Of a stretch of 64,000 nt of DNA, positions 33,644-42,735 are shown piece after piece (the first letter of the stretch is position 1; each line of letters opens with the position of its first letter). Origin of the DNA: Halobaculum sp. CBA1158. Its GTDB lineage: Archaea; Halobacteriota; Halobacteria; Halobacteriales; Haloferacaceae. Position numbers and translations under genes: made by a program. Location of the stretch: the NCBI RefSeq assembly GCF_021431925.1, contig NZ_CP090371.1, positions 1,178,001-1,242,000 of the forward strand, written 5' to 3'. The notes below the pieces were generated by a model that had not been told where the DNA came from, ran no database searches, and was given only the letters and a program-made list of their open reading frames with translations.

Positions 33644-34551
33644 TGAATCACCTCAACAGCTATTTCTGGTACGTTGTAGAGGACAGCAATAGCGACGATA
33701 CCCCAGAGGATAAGATTCACTACTGAGGGTCGATCCGTGAGGAGATATTCGGGTTGACCTGCGATGTTCGTTGTATGGACGAGATGATGATAGCGAAACA
33801 CACCAAAGAACGCGAACGGGAGCGTTGCCATCATCGTCGGATCCGTTCGTGAGAACGTATAGAGTGAGTACGACATCAGCAGGGTGGCCATCACCATCAC
33901 AAGGAGTTGATCAATATTGCTCTCTGAATACTCGCCTAAGACACCCCGTGTTTCCTGTGGGTTGGCGGCTACCTCCAGTTCGTTGCGACGCTTTCCAAAC
34001 GCGAGTACCAACGCAAGGAGGAACGTACTCACGATCAACCACGGACTCAAGAACACGTCAATAGCGATGACTCCCGCGATAGCGCGGAGAACGAACCCGA
34101 TGGCGACGATAAGCACATCGACAAAGACGAATTGCTTCAGTACGAGCGAATACAGGGCGTTCTGTGCGAGATAGGCCAGTAGAATTGCGAGAAAGAGTGG
34201 ACCGAGGCTGTAAGCTGCTCCGAGCCCAATACAAGCTAAGATGAGACCGAAGACCGTGGCAATTGGGACGGACACCTGTCCGCTTGCAATCGGACGATTC
34301 TGTTTTTCCGGATGATTGCTGTCTTCTTCAAGATCGCTAATATCGTTGAAAACGTATGTCGCGCTGGCGACGGTTGTAAACGCCACCATCCCGATCAAGA
34401 GGCTCAGCCAGGCATCCCAATTTAGAAGATTTTGGGAAAAGACGATTCCAAGGAGCATTACGCCCTGCTTGTACCATTGCCACGGGCGAATCTCTCGAAT
34501 CAGTCCAGTGAGTGTGTTTACTGGACTAATGGTCTGCGATGACCTGGCCAT
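33640..34551 (-). CDS. UbiA-family prenyltransferase, decaprenyl-phosphate phosphoribosyltransferase-like
   Basis: A 303-residue membrane enzyme with about nine helices. The first Asp-rich motif is NDISDLEEDSNHPEKQNRPI and the second active-site region is LALVLAFGKRRNELEVAANP. The RPxxWxKQ start (IREIRPWQWYKQGVMLLGIV) and the FGKRRxEL motif are what I know from the DPPR-synthase branch, which transfers phosphoribose to a polyprenyl phosphate. Ubiquinone- or heme-type UbiA enzymes lack the FGKRR signature. Substrate is inferred. It opens the UbiA-PHP-LPG-TM operon. Confidence 0.85.
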   Translation of the reverse strand: MARSSQTISPVNTLTGLIREIRPWQWYKQGVMLLGIVFSQNLLNWDAWLSLLIGMVAFTTVASATYVFNDISDLEEDSNHPEKQNRPIASGQVSVPIATVFGLILACIGLGAAYSLGPLFLAILLAYLAQNALYSLVLKQFVFVDVLIVAIGFVLRAIAGVIAIDVFLSPWLIVSTFLLALVLAFGKRRNELEVAANPQETRGVLGEYSESNIDQLLVMVMATLLMSYSLYTFSRTDPTMMATLPFAFFGVFRYHHLVHTTNIAGQPEYLLTDRPSVVNLILWGIVAIAVLYNVPEIAVEVIQ

Positions 34552-34624
34552 TCAGTATCTAATCGAGCGACCAACAGGAAATAAAGATACTGCTAACCTG
34601 TGAAATTGCAGCGCACGGAGCTAC

Positions 34625-35041
34625 TCACTTTGGCGGAGATAGGCGTCTCTGGTTCGTATATCCGAGTAGAACCGAAAGGACGTGCGTATAGATGGTAATG
34701 GCTGTGACGAAGGCTAAATACTCGCTAACAAACCAGATAAATACGATGAAAACGCCGCCAATAACAAGGTGGCTAAACAACCGTTGATCCCGCGATATAT
34801 CACCCCGCTCGAATATCGATGCTTGATCGACGAATACCCGCGACGGACTTCGAAAACAACGGATGAGGTTAGACCAATCACCGCGATTGATCCGTCCAAT
34901 CACGAAATGATCCAAGTCGATTCCCACTCCTAGAACGATCACAAATGCCAATATGTAGATTGGTTGGTGAAACTCTGGCGCAGTAACGGCGAGGTGGATA
35001 CCTACTACAGCAGAAATGATCTCATGTCTCCGCGAGTACAT
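34625..35041 (-). CDS. Small membrane-bound metal-dependent hydrolase-like protein (YdjM/DUF457-like)
   Basis: A 138-residue membrane protein. Helices lie at YILAFVIVLGVGIDLDHFVI, SHLVIGGVFIVFIWFVSEYL and AFVTAITIYTHVLSVLL. Motifs GIDLDHFV, RLFSHLVIGG and YTHVLS carry the Asp/His residues seen in the YdjM/DUF457 family of membrane-bound hydrolases. It is shorter than most members. It lies 74 nt upstream of the UbiA operon on the same strand and could belong to it. Confidence 0.65.
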   Translation of the reverse strand: MYSRRHEIISAVVGIHLAVTAPEFHQPIYILAFVIVLGVGIDLDHFVIGRINRGDWSNLIRCFRSPSRVFVDQASIFERGDISRDQRLFSHLVIGGVFIVFIWFVSEYLAFVTAITIYTHVLSVLLGYTNQRRLSPPK

Positions 35042-35190
35042 CGTACGGTCATATTGCTCATACTATACTCGTAGTTTTACCATTCTTCTGGTCTCCGCAG
35101 GATTGAGTTAGATCTGTCCGATTACTCAGCTGCTGAATTGATCAGTAGGAACTGAGTCAGCTCTCGGGGCTCACCAGTATGGCGAAATAG

Positions 35191-35200
35191 GTAATATAAA
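35191..35200 (+). promoter_or_regulatory. TATA box of the epimerase gene
   Basis: GTAATATAAA lies about 31 nt before the ATG at 35,227, on the intergenic side facing the minus-strand hydrolase gene. A short leader of 3-5 nt is predicted. Confidence 0.5.
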
Positions 35201-35226
35201 GACAGTACGTTAACTTCCCCAGAATA

Positions 35227-36318
35227 ATGAGTACGACTGAGCACATGGACTCCGAGGATCGCCAGTATGATTCTGTCGTTGTCACTGGCGGAACTGGCTT
35301 TCTGGGACTCCACACGTGCCAGTACTTTGCTGAGCAGGGATGGGACGTAACTGCGCTCGACCTCAAACCGTTCAGCGAGGAAGACGATACAGAGGACCTG
35401 GAATACATAGAGGGAGACGTACGTAACGAGGAGAGCGTGTCTGAGGCAATCGAGGAAGCCGACGCGGATGTAATCGTCCACAGTGCGGCAGCACTCCCTC
35501 TGTGGGACGATGACGAGATCTGGGAGGTGACAGTCGAGGGGACTCGGTCGGTGTTGTGGGCCGCGAAAGAACACGACGTTGAACGAGTGGTCTATATTTC
35601 GTCCACAGCCGTCTATGGGACTCACGATACCCATCCAATCACCGAGGAATCTCCGTTAGACGGTGTCGGTCCATACGGAGACGCGAAAATTGAAGCCGAA
35701 AATGTGTGTCGAGACTTCCGTCGGATGGGGATGTGTGTCCCTATTATTCGCCCAAAAACATTCATCGGACCACAGCGGCTTGGCGTGTTTCAGGTCTTGT
35801 TCGACTGGATTGAGGATGGGGCAAACATACCGATGGTCGGGTGGGGGAACAACAAGTATCAATTACTCCACGTGCACGATCTCGTTCGAGCAATCAAGAT
35901 GATGTTCACCTTGGACAAGAATGAGGTGAATGACGCGTTCAACGTAGGTGCGACTGAATACAGGACGATGAAAGAAGACTTCCAAGCCTCAATTGATGAG
36001 GCGGGAACAGGAAAGCGAGTTGTCGGAACACCAGCGACACTAACCCGATTTACACTCCGAGTGTTGAACAAGCTCAATCTGTCACCGCTCTATCCATGGG
36101 TGTATGAAACCGCTCACGAGGACTCGTACGTCTCTGTTGAGAAGTTATGCGATCTCGGATGGGAAGCAAAATACTCGAATCAAGAGGCGTTGGTTGACAC
36201 GTATCGGTGGTATTTAAAGAACTATGAAGAAAGTGAAGGTTCAACTGGGAAAGACCATCGCGTTGCGTGGGATCAAGGTGCACTTCAAATTGTAAAGTGG
36301 TTATTTATGAAATTCTGA
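35227..36318 (+). CDS. Extended SDR NAD(P)-dependent sugar epimerase/dehydratase
   Basis: A 363-residue nucleotide- or lipid-linked-sugar oxidoreductase. The NAD motif is VVVTGGTGFLGLHTCQYFAE; the catalytic set is Ser/Thr in VYISSTAVYG and Tyr-x-x-x-Lys in GPYGDAKIEAENV. The C-terminal extension (about residues 270-363) is longer than in simple epimerases and Trp/Lys rich. It opens an AT-rich segment, 4 nt before the GT-C-like gene. Possible roles: 4-epimerase, or the second step of a lipid-linked pentose epimerisation. Confidence 0.85.
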   Translation: MSTTEHMDSEDRQYDSVVVTGGTGFLGLHTCQYFAEQGWDVTALDLKPFSEEDDTEDLEYIEGDVRNEESVSEAIEEADADVIVHSAAALPLWDDDEIWEVTVEGTRSVLWAAKEHDVERVVYISSTAVYGTHDTHPITEESPLDGVGPYGDAKIEAENVCRDFRRMGMCVPIIRPKTFIGPQRLGVFQVLFDWIEDGANIPMVGWGNNKYQLLHVHDLVRAIKMMFTLDKNEVNDAFNVGATEYRTMKEDFQASIDEAGTGKRVVGTPATLTRFTLRVLNKLNLSPLYPWVYETAHEDSYVSVEKLCDLGWEAKYSNQEALVDTYRWYLKNYEESEGSTGKDHRVAWDQGALQIVKWLFMKF

Positions 36319-36322
36319 AATT

Positions 36323-37591
36323 ATGGACGAAAACACCACTATTTTAGGTTCAATCTGGAACCGGGGCAAGATATATTACAAAATGCCCAAAATAACATTA
36401 TTTGCAACTTCATTTGTCTGGAGTCTCATAGCAATTGGAGTACGTGGCAATTTCTATAATGTATCAACTTGGGAAAATGGTATGATTGCAAGTAATATAA
36501 TCCGGGGTCTGGGTTTTAGTGGTACATATCTAGTCGGCCCCCCTGTGGAGCCCACCTCAGTAATGGCACCCTTCTACCCTTACTTTTTAGCTACTGTATA
36601 TACAGTTTTCGGGCTCACACCACTCGCTTTTATAACTATCCAGGTTATTCAAGCAATTATTCAGGCGTTTTCAGTTGTTTTATTATTTCTAATTGGGCGA
36701 CAAATTTTCAATATGCAAGTGGGTCTGTTCGCTGGAGTAGGTCTCGCTCTGTACCCAGATTATGCTTATGGAGTGACGGTAATACACCAATTGACCTTTT
36801 CGACATTCATAACATTATTGCTAATATATAGCTTAGTACAGCTAGAGGATGGATATTCAATCAAGAATATAGTCGTCTCTGGCACTATTTTGGGAGTAGC
36901 AACCCTTATAATTCCTGCTGTGCTATATTTTGCGCCTATAATCCCGCTTTGGTTGATAGGACAGACCTATCTTAAACGGTGGAGTTTTAGTGAGGCGTTA
37001 AAGATGAGCTGTTTAATCACAATAGTTCCCCTATTAATCGTCGCTCCCTGGACCATTCGTAACTATATTGTACATGATCAGTTTGTTCTTGTTAAACAAG
37101 TGGGGTGGAATTTTTGGCGAGGGAACGTCCCACCGGCAATACACACGGGTGTTCCAAATGAACTGAGTGACGCGCCATCAATTGTCCAAAAAAAGGTAGA
37201 ACAAATGCCAGAAGCAGAAGCTAATAAATACCTTCTCAACAGGGCGCTTGAATATATAATCTATCATCCAAGGAATTTCTTAATCCATTTCTTCAAAAAT
37301 ATATGGTATTTCTGGTGGTTCCCTCCTATGGAACAAAAACCCGCACAATCCAACATTATTCGTAAATTGTTTTATGTTCCAGTATTATCAATGGGAGTTA
37401 TCGGTATTATTAAATCCAGACGAAGATGGAAAAAGTATACGCTATTCTATGGGATTTTCTTTTCCTTTTCTATTGGTTATAGCATATTCTTCATTCAACC
37501 CAGATATAGAACGCCAACGATACAGCCATTTCTAATCCTTTTTGCGGCATTCTTCGCTTATAGAATAATCCGGAAATTCAAAATGGTTTAA
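36323..37591 (+). CDS. GT-C/GT39-like membrane glycosyltransferase
   Basis: A 422-residue integral membrane protein with about ten helices. Early in the protein lies GFSGTYLVGPPVEPTSVMAP, then FYPYFLATVYTVFGLTPLAF, the ArnT/PMT-like P-x-Y-P pattern after the first lumenal loop. The mid segment APWTIRNYIVHDQFVLVKQV and the closing FIQPRYRTPTIQPFLILFAA are GT39-family landmarks. It would transfer a sugar from a polyprenyl phosphate on the outer face of the membrane. The gene is strikingly AT-rich against the flanks, suggesting transfer. It probably forms an operon with the SDR gene. Confidence 0.75.
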   Translation: MDENTTILGSIWNRGKIYYKMPKITLFATSFVWSLIAIGVRGNFYNVSTWENGMIASNIIRGLGFSGTYLVGPPVEPTSVMAPFYPYFLATVYTVFGLTPLAFITIQVIQAIIQAFSVVLLFLIGRQIFNMQVGLFAGVGLALYPDYAYGVTVIHQLTFSTFITLLLIYSLVQLEDGYSIKNIVVSGTILGVATLIIPAVLYFAPIIPLWLIGQTYLKRWSFSEALKMSCLITIVPLLIVAPWTIRNYIVHDQFVLVKQVGWNFWRGNVPPAIHTGVPNELSDAPSIVQKKVEQMPEAEANKYLLNRALEYIIYHPRNFLIHFFKNIWYFWWFPPMEQKPAQSNIIRKLFYVPVLSMGVIGIIKSRRRWKKYTLFYGIFFSFSIGYSIFFIQPRYRTPTIQPFLILFAAFFAYRIIRKFKMV

Positions 37592-37639
37592 GAAATTATC
37601 ATTACCTCGCAGAAAATTTCCGCTGCCGACCTGCCGGCC

Positions 37640-37873
37640 GCCGTCCTGATGGACAAAGCCGTCATCAAACAGCGTGGCGAGGAGTTCACGTTATTCGCGG
37701 CGGTCGATCCCGTGCGGCGGCATCTGTTGTACGCTGTGGTTGCGCCGTCGAGAACGTATCTGACGACACGGCAGTTTCTCCCCGATTTGAACGGGGACTG
37801 CGGCGCGATAACAGGGCGGTATCGGGCAATCTGCTCGGCTTCCCCGACCGACGTTGTGGGTTCGCGGAGATGA
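37640..37873 (+). pseudogene. Fragment of an IS6-like (ISH) DDE transposase
   Basis: Forward frame reads LPAAVLMDKAVIKQRGEEFT, then LFAAVDPVRRHLLYAVVAPS and RTYLTTRQFLPDLN before running out of homology and stopping. The 'D-E/K-x-x-I-K-x-x-G-E-E' and 'LFAAVDP...TR' pattern is the first catalytic Asp region of IS6-type haloarchaeal transposases. Both ends of the gene are missing. Confidence 0.65.
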
Positions 37874-37879
37874 CAACTG

Positions 37880-38394
37880 ATGACTCAAGATCTCGAACCC
37901 ATCGCACCACAGAAAGCAGTAGACCTCTACCTCGCACAACGGGAAGACGACGCTTCTGAGAGGACCGTACAGGCTCACAGATACCGTCTCAAGCACTTCA
38001 TCCGATGGTGCGAGCAGGAGACATCACCAACCTCAACGACTTCACCGGTCACAGGCTGTACGAGTACCGGCTCTGGCGGAAGGACGACGGCGACCTCAAT
38101 CCCTGTCTCACTCCGAACCCAACTCTCGACTCTCCTCGCCTTCGTGCGATTCTGTGAGAACATCGACACCGTCGAGTCAGGCACGCACGAGGAAATCCTA
38201 CCCCCGACCCTTGATGCCAACGACGACGTGAATGACGAGATGCTGGACGGAGAGCGGGCAGAGATGATTCGGGAGTACCTCAAATGGTTCGAGTATGCCT
38301 CTAGAAAGCACGTCCTCTTCGAGATGTTCTGCGCGAGGTACTCCGCCTGTGGCGAGGGAGCGACGAGGGGCGACCGTCTGCATTGGAGGTAGAT
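37880..38394 (+). pseudogene. Tyrosine recombinase (XerC-like integrase), N-terminal part with frameshifts
   Basis: The start MTQDLEPIAPQKAVDLYLAQ and ASERTVQAHRYRLKHFIRWC is the SAM-like core-binding domain of haloarchaeal integrases. From about 38,008 homology moves to another frame (GDITNLNDFTGHRLYEYRLW), then returns (SLRTQLSTLLAFVRFCENID) and runs to YASRKHVLFEMF. The catalytic R-H-R-Y domain is lost. It ends in sequence unrelated to integrases. Confidence 0.7.
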
Positions 38395-38601
38395 ATTGCC
38401 TTCGTGAAGCACCTCTATTACTGGTGCAAGGGCGATCAGCAATTGATGGACGGGTGTTTCCGAGTCTCTGGTCGATACGGGATGCGTCCTCAACCGACTC
38501 CGAAGTGGGACGAACAACGTGGTGGCCAGACCTACGGGGAGATGACTATACAGAAGGTCTGTCGAACGAATAGCGACAGCTTCGGAGCGAGATACGCGTA
38601 G
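38383..38601 (+). pseudogene. C-terminal fragment of a virus/plasmid primase-like protein
   Basis: Forward frame with MEVDIAFVKHLYYWCKGDQQ, LMDGCFRVSGRYGMRP, PKWDEQRGGQTYGEMTIQKV. The 'D-x-x-L-xx-L-x-x-W-xx-GD-xx-x-MD-xx-FR-x-SG....KWD.....TYGE.TI' pattern ends many haloarchaeal plasmid and provirus primase/helicase proteins. It is only about 70 residues and overlaps the integrase remnant by a few bases in another frame. Confidence 0.6.
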
Positions 38602-38853
38602 TGAGTGGTGTTCGAGAGCATTAGTCTCTTCCAATCCCACCTGCGTTATCTCGCCGGTAATCAACCGAGGTACACGGAACTGGCTTCGGCAATTCGCCTG
38701 GGGGCTCGAATGTCTGCCTAAGTTATGCCAGCGGAATTCTCATAGATCTCTCTGGCTCAAGAGGAAGTTACCTCTTAGTTCTGTGGTATACCTGAACATC
38801 GATGCCTTATTAACCTAACTGGGCAATAACAGCAAACAGGGCGTTCCCAAGGT

Positions 38854-40527
38854 ATGAAGAGATCATCCAAATTTCTTCTTGTTATTTTTTTCTGGGGAGT
38901 CTTCCTAAGTTGGTATTTGCGGGTGTTTCCAGTTATTGAGGAGCCTGGGATTACCGGTGGGTTTGGTGCCATACACGACTGGCCTCGATTCCATCTTGTA
39001 AGGACTGGAACACGGAGCAACATTCCAAGTGGTTTGACTGAGACATCAGCTAAAATGGATATGCCCATAGATTTGACGACATACTTTTTGGCCATGTATA
39101 CAATTATTTCAGGAAACATTAAACTATCCTCAGGACTAACGATGTTGAAATCTCTACCAAATTTATTGTATTTCATACCTGCGTTCTTAGGTGTGAGTTT
39201 CTATAAACGAATCAATGCTGGAAGTAATAGTAAATATGAGATAGGGTTATTATTTGTTTTAGGACTATTTATTTCCCCAGTATTTATCAGTTACACGGAT
39301 ATGTCTATAAATCAAGCCGGTTATGGGATTTGCATCTATAGTATATTATTATATATAATTTATAGCATTTTAGAACAGGGTAGTTCTCCTCGGTGGGTGG
39401 GGTTATTCTCGATATTTTCTGGAATTATGGCGGCGATTTATCACACTTATGGTTTAATCTCTATTTTCATAGTACCGTCATACTATATTCTTGAACATTC
39501 TTCATTCCGATTCGCTCTAACCCAAAATAAATTTTGTGTTAATAATTCATCTCGAAAATCTATGCTACTCTTTATTTCAGTAACCGCTATGACTACTGTC
39601 GGCCTTTATTATTCTACAGTCGTTCCCGAGATCGGTTGGAATCTCACTCAAATGTTTTTAGTCGCTTCAGAAAGTGCTCAATCATATAAGTCAGCTCAAG
39701 TAGGGGTTTTTCGGTCAGTCTTAGTCGCCAACTTATCGCTAGAATTCGCTAGCAGGATCAGCAAATTCTTTATTTATATTATATATTCTATATTCATCAT
39801 GTATTTTTTACGCATATTATTTAATAAGAGTTTCCAATTTAACAAAAGTAGTGGTGTATTTTTACTCCTTCTCTTGACTCTTTATCCTATTGTATTCGTT
39901 ATGTTCTTTTCGTATGGTGGGATTGGTGTTGCAGTACAAAGAACGGCGGCAGCAGGATCTCCGGTAATAATTTTCATCGTGGGATACATATTGAGCGAGA
40001 AAGTCAGTCTGGAGAGAAAAAGGATAATACAATCCGTAATAGCATTTATTATAATTCTTGCAATAGTTACCCAGCTGCCGATGCTCCAAGAGCCACCGCA
40101 ATATACTGAAGAAGAAAAGGTAGGGATACAATTTACTGGGGAGTATGTCGAAACATCTCAAATGGTGTTTTCGGACTCGAGACTGGGTGGTTCATTACTT
40201 TATTATAACCATCGAGGGATAGTATATGTACGTGTTATTCGGGCAGACTGGGAGCAGAGGCTTCGCAACATATATTTTGCGGAAAATCCACAACAGACTC
40301 GTAAAGCAATCATAAAAACAATAAAATACCATTCAAAATCAGAAGTGGATAAAAAAAGCATACGAGACCATTATATCTTGATTTCTAAGCGAATGACTGA
40401 AACAGGTATACGTATAGAAACACATTCCTATCGGAAAAAACCCACTGATAAATATCATACTACCTTTGATTCTAGATACAACCGAATCTATCATTCTGGA
40501 GACGGCCTTATTTATTTAAACCCATAA
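38854..40527 (+). CDS. Large polytopic membrane protein, probable GT-C-type glycosyltransferase or related
   Basis: A 557-residue membrane protein with about eleven helices over residues 1-400 and a ~150-residue hydrophilic C-terminal domain. The N-terminal helix is followed by an external loop (GAIHDWPRFHLVRTGTRSNI). The C-terminal domain has FSDSRLGGSLLYYNHRGIVY and ends FDSRYNRIYHSGDGLIYLNP. This layout is common for uncharacterised proteins in archaeal glycan loci, related in shape to GT-C enzymes. No definite catalytic motif is visible. The gene is very AT-rich, likely acquired. Confidence 0.6.
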   Translation: MKRSSKFLLVIFFWGVFLSWYLRVFPVIEEPGITGGFGAIHDWPRFHLVRTGTRSNIPSGLTETSAKMDMPIDLTTYFLAMYTIISGNIKLSSGLTMLKSLPNLLYFIPAFLGVSFYKRINAGSNSKYEIGLLFVLGLFISPVFISYTDMSINQAGYGICIYSILLYIIYSILEQGSSPRWVGLFSIFSGIMAAIYHTYGLISIFIVPSYYILEHSSFRFALTQNKFCVNNSSRKSMLLFISVTAMTTVGLYYSTVVPEIGWNLTQMFLVASESAQSYKSAQVGVFRSVLVANLSLEFASRISKFFIYIIYSIFIMYFLRILFNKSFQFNKSSGVFLLLLLTLYPIVFVMFFSYGGIGVAVQRTAAAGSPVIIFIVGYILSEKVSLERKRIIQSVIAFIIILAIVTQLPMLQEPPQYTEEEKVGIQFTGEYVETSQMVFSDSRLGGSLLYYNHRGIVYVRVIRADWEQRLRNIYFAENPQQTRKAIIKTIKYHSKSEVDKKSIRDHYILISKRMTETGIRIETHSYRKKPTDKYHTTFDSRYNRIYHSGDGLIYLNP

Positions 40528-40860
40528 TAACATAGGTTAAACAACTCTTTCTGCTATAGTAGTCGATCAAACTTTCAACTAGAAGAATAGCTGAGTCATC
40601 ATTTCAAAGCCGCGCTGAAGCGGCTCAGTCTCCAATTCGAGTGACTTTTCATGAAATTCAGCAGGCCATTGAACATATTGAGAGCAACGATGAATAGCTT
40701 GTCACTGTAGTTTCGTTAGGCGAGAGTGCCGCGATTGCGTTATTGTCGTAGAAAGCGAAGGGACAGATTGGTTTGACATCCGAAATCCATCTCTTCACCC
40801 GTGTTACGGTCGCTAAGTCTAAATCAGTTGCTGCAAATCCAGATGAACCCGCCACCCCCT

Positions 40861-41580
40861 TCGGGTCGGCGGGTTCGCCGAATGGGCGATGGTGACGCTT
40901 CATACGCTCCGCATCGAGCTGGCAAAATCCCACCGCGTCACACTTGATTTGCTGGGCGAAATGCCCGGTGTGTTAGAGGAAATTGGTCTTGCACGACTTC
41001 CTCATTATACGGTTCTCCGAAATTGGTTCGATCGAATTCCGACCGAGACATGGCGTGCGTTTCTCGGCGCGTCGGCCGAGAAACGCACTGGCCACGGTTC
41101 GATCGATGCAACTGGCTTAGATCGTGACCAGCCAAGGCGACACTACGCTAACCGTACAGACTACCGCGTTTGAGCGCTGAAAGTCATCGTTCTAGTGGAT
41201 GTCGAAACGCTGTATATCACCGACATCCACTTGACTACCTCGAAAAACAGGACCCCAAGATCGACCCGCAGATCGCCCGTCGGAACGTGGACGACCTGCG
41301 AAGCCTCGCTGCTGACAAGACATACGATGCGAAAGCATTCCGCGACGAACTCCATCAAAACGGTATCCGCCCGCTGATCAAACATCGTTTGTTCAACTCG
41401 CTCGATCACGCCCACAACGTCCGCATGGATAGTGATCGGTAACACCAACGATCCATGTCTAAAACGTCTTCTCAAGCATCAAGGGTACGCACGGCACCGC
41501 CGAGCGTGCGCGAAGTTGGTGGCTCGAATTCCGTGAAATCATCCTCAAAGCTACCGTCCACAATTTGATCGACTTGGATA
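40861..41580 (+). pseudogene. Degenerate IS5-family (ISH) transposase
   Basis: Homology runs from about GGFAEWAMVTLHTLRIELAK through ARLPHYTVLRNWFDRIPTET, GHGSIDATGLDRDQPRRHYA to a stop at 41,171 (YRV-stop-ALKV). It then moves frame for KIDPQIARRNVDDLRSLAAD and ENGIRP-like HQNGIRPLIKHRLFNSLDHA, and shifts again for RARSWWLEFREIILKATVHN. At least one nonsense codon and two or three frameshifts separate the pieces, so it is dead. It separates the membrane protein gene from the FkbM gene. Confidence 0.8.
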
Positions 41581-41605
41581 GTCTTATGTCAAGTGAAAGG
41601 GACAG

Positions 41606-42385
41606 ATGACCATGGAACGCTTCATCAGCCGGTTGGCGAACGTTGCACTCTCGCTTAACCGTCGACGAAAGCGTGGTGACGCTTTCCCGTTTGACTTTCT
41701 TGCGCTTGGCGTTATCTATCGTCTCCTCGCTATTCTCCCGTTCCCGATTCGGATCACCGTCAACGGGGCCACCATCTCCTACCGCTTTCCAACAGCGAAC
41801 GCCGCTGCTGCCGGAATTCATATTCTCGCTACCGAACGCCCCCTACTTCGGGACGTAATGATTGCTGTGGAGTCAAGCGACGTGTTTTATGACATAGGTG
41901 CAAACGTCGGTATATTCGCGGCAGCGGTTCAGGGCAAAACGTACGCATTTGAACCCATCCCGGCAAACATCATGGCGTTGTTGCAAAATCTGTACTCCTC
42001 AGATAGTCGCCTTATCGGTGTTGCACTTTCCAATCAACCAGGCCTGATGTGGGTGAACGAAACAGACGTACGAGAAGGGTCACCGACTGCAGCACTACGG
42101 AAAGAAGATGGGGGTATTGGGTTGGCACGAATGGAATTAGATGGTATTGATCTTCCGCCCCCCTCGGTGGTCAAGATCGACGTTGAAGGAGCAGAACTGG
42201 CCGTCCTCCGCGGCGCTACAGAAACATTCTCCAAGGAATCGTGCCGGCGGCTCTACGTGGAGGTTCACGAAGGGGAGGGTGTAGCCTATGACAAGGTTGA
42301 ATCGATCCTCTCAGACTGTGGATTCTCCAGCTTTGAGGTGATAGATAAACGCGGAGACGAACGGTTTGTTCGTGCAATGAAGTGA
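41606..42385 (+). CDS. FkbM family methyltransferase, first copy
   Basis: A 259-residue SAM-dependent methyltransferase, likely O-methylating a glycan sugar. The SAM-binding motif is DVFYDIGANVGIFAAAVQGK; the acidic loop TYAFEPIPANIMALLQNLYS follows, then SVVKIDVEGAELAVLRGATE, the hallmark KIDVEGxE of FkbM. The ATG at 41,606 or 41,612 would both work. The gene begins right after the IS5 remnant. An archaeal relative methylates hexuronic acid in Haloferax S-layer glycans, but that is a different family (AglP). Confidence 0.82.
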   Translation: MTMERFISRLANVALSLNRRRKRGDAFPFDFLALGVIYRLLAILPFPIRITVNGATISYRFPTANAAAAGIHILATERPLLRDVMIAVESSDVFYDIGANVGIFAAAVQGKTYAFEPIPANIMALLQNLYSSDSRLIGVALSNQPGLMWVNETDVREGSPTAALRKEDGGIGLARMELDGIDLPPPSVVKIDVEGAELAVLRGATETFSKESCRRLYVEVHEGEGVAYDKVESILSDCGFSSFEVIDKRGDERFVRAMK

Positions 42386-42392
42386 GGTAACC

Positions 42393-42542
42393 ATAACGGA
42401 ATCAGACCGCGTCCGATCCCACGAACACGAAGCTGAAGCAGAGTGTGACTGCGGCGAAACCGTCACAGTCTATCAGTCCGACCCTGGCGACCACATCTGG
42501 ATCGACAGTCCGAACTGCGGTAAGTTAGTCGAGATCGACTGA
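42393..42542 (+). pseudogene. Small zinc-ribbon protein with ATA in place of a start codon
   Basis: A 49-codon frame reads TESDRVRSHEHEAEAECDCG, ETVTVYQSDPGDHIWIDSPN, CGKLVEID, then stop. The C-D-C ... N-C-G pattern and sharp domain shape look like a real small haloarchaeal protein. No ATG, GTG or TTG opens it: the first codon position reads ATA (42,393-42,395), as if ATG had mutated. It begins 8 nt after the FkbM stop and ends where an IS110 remnant starts. Confidence 0.5.
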
Positions 42543-42729
42543 CAACATCTGATAGTTGCTTCCCGCTTCCAGTGCAGCGTTGCTACTAGTGTACTTTTCT
42601 GCGAGGTCGTCGAGATTCGCGTTGGACACGGGTCTCTTCGACAATTTCGTCTTCATCGTCAAGGATAGCAACTTACACTTTCCGTTTGTGAACGTCAATA
42701 CCCATGTAGTGATCAGAGGGTCCAGTCAT
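42543..42729 (-). pseudogene. N-terminal remnant of an IS110-family transposase
   Basis: The minus strand reads MTGPSDHYMGIDVHKRKV, a TAA where CAA is expected, then VAILDDEDEIVEETRV, and after a frameshift NANLDDLAEKYTSSNAALEA. 'GIDVHK...A.LD..G/DEI' is the DEDD-type start of IS110 transposases. One nonsense codon, one frameshift and loss of the remaining ~250 residues make it inactive. Confidence 0.72.
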
Positions 42730-42735
42730 GGTGTC

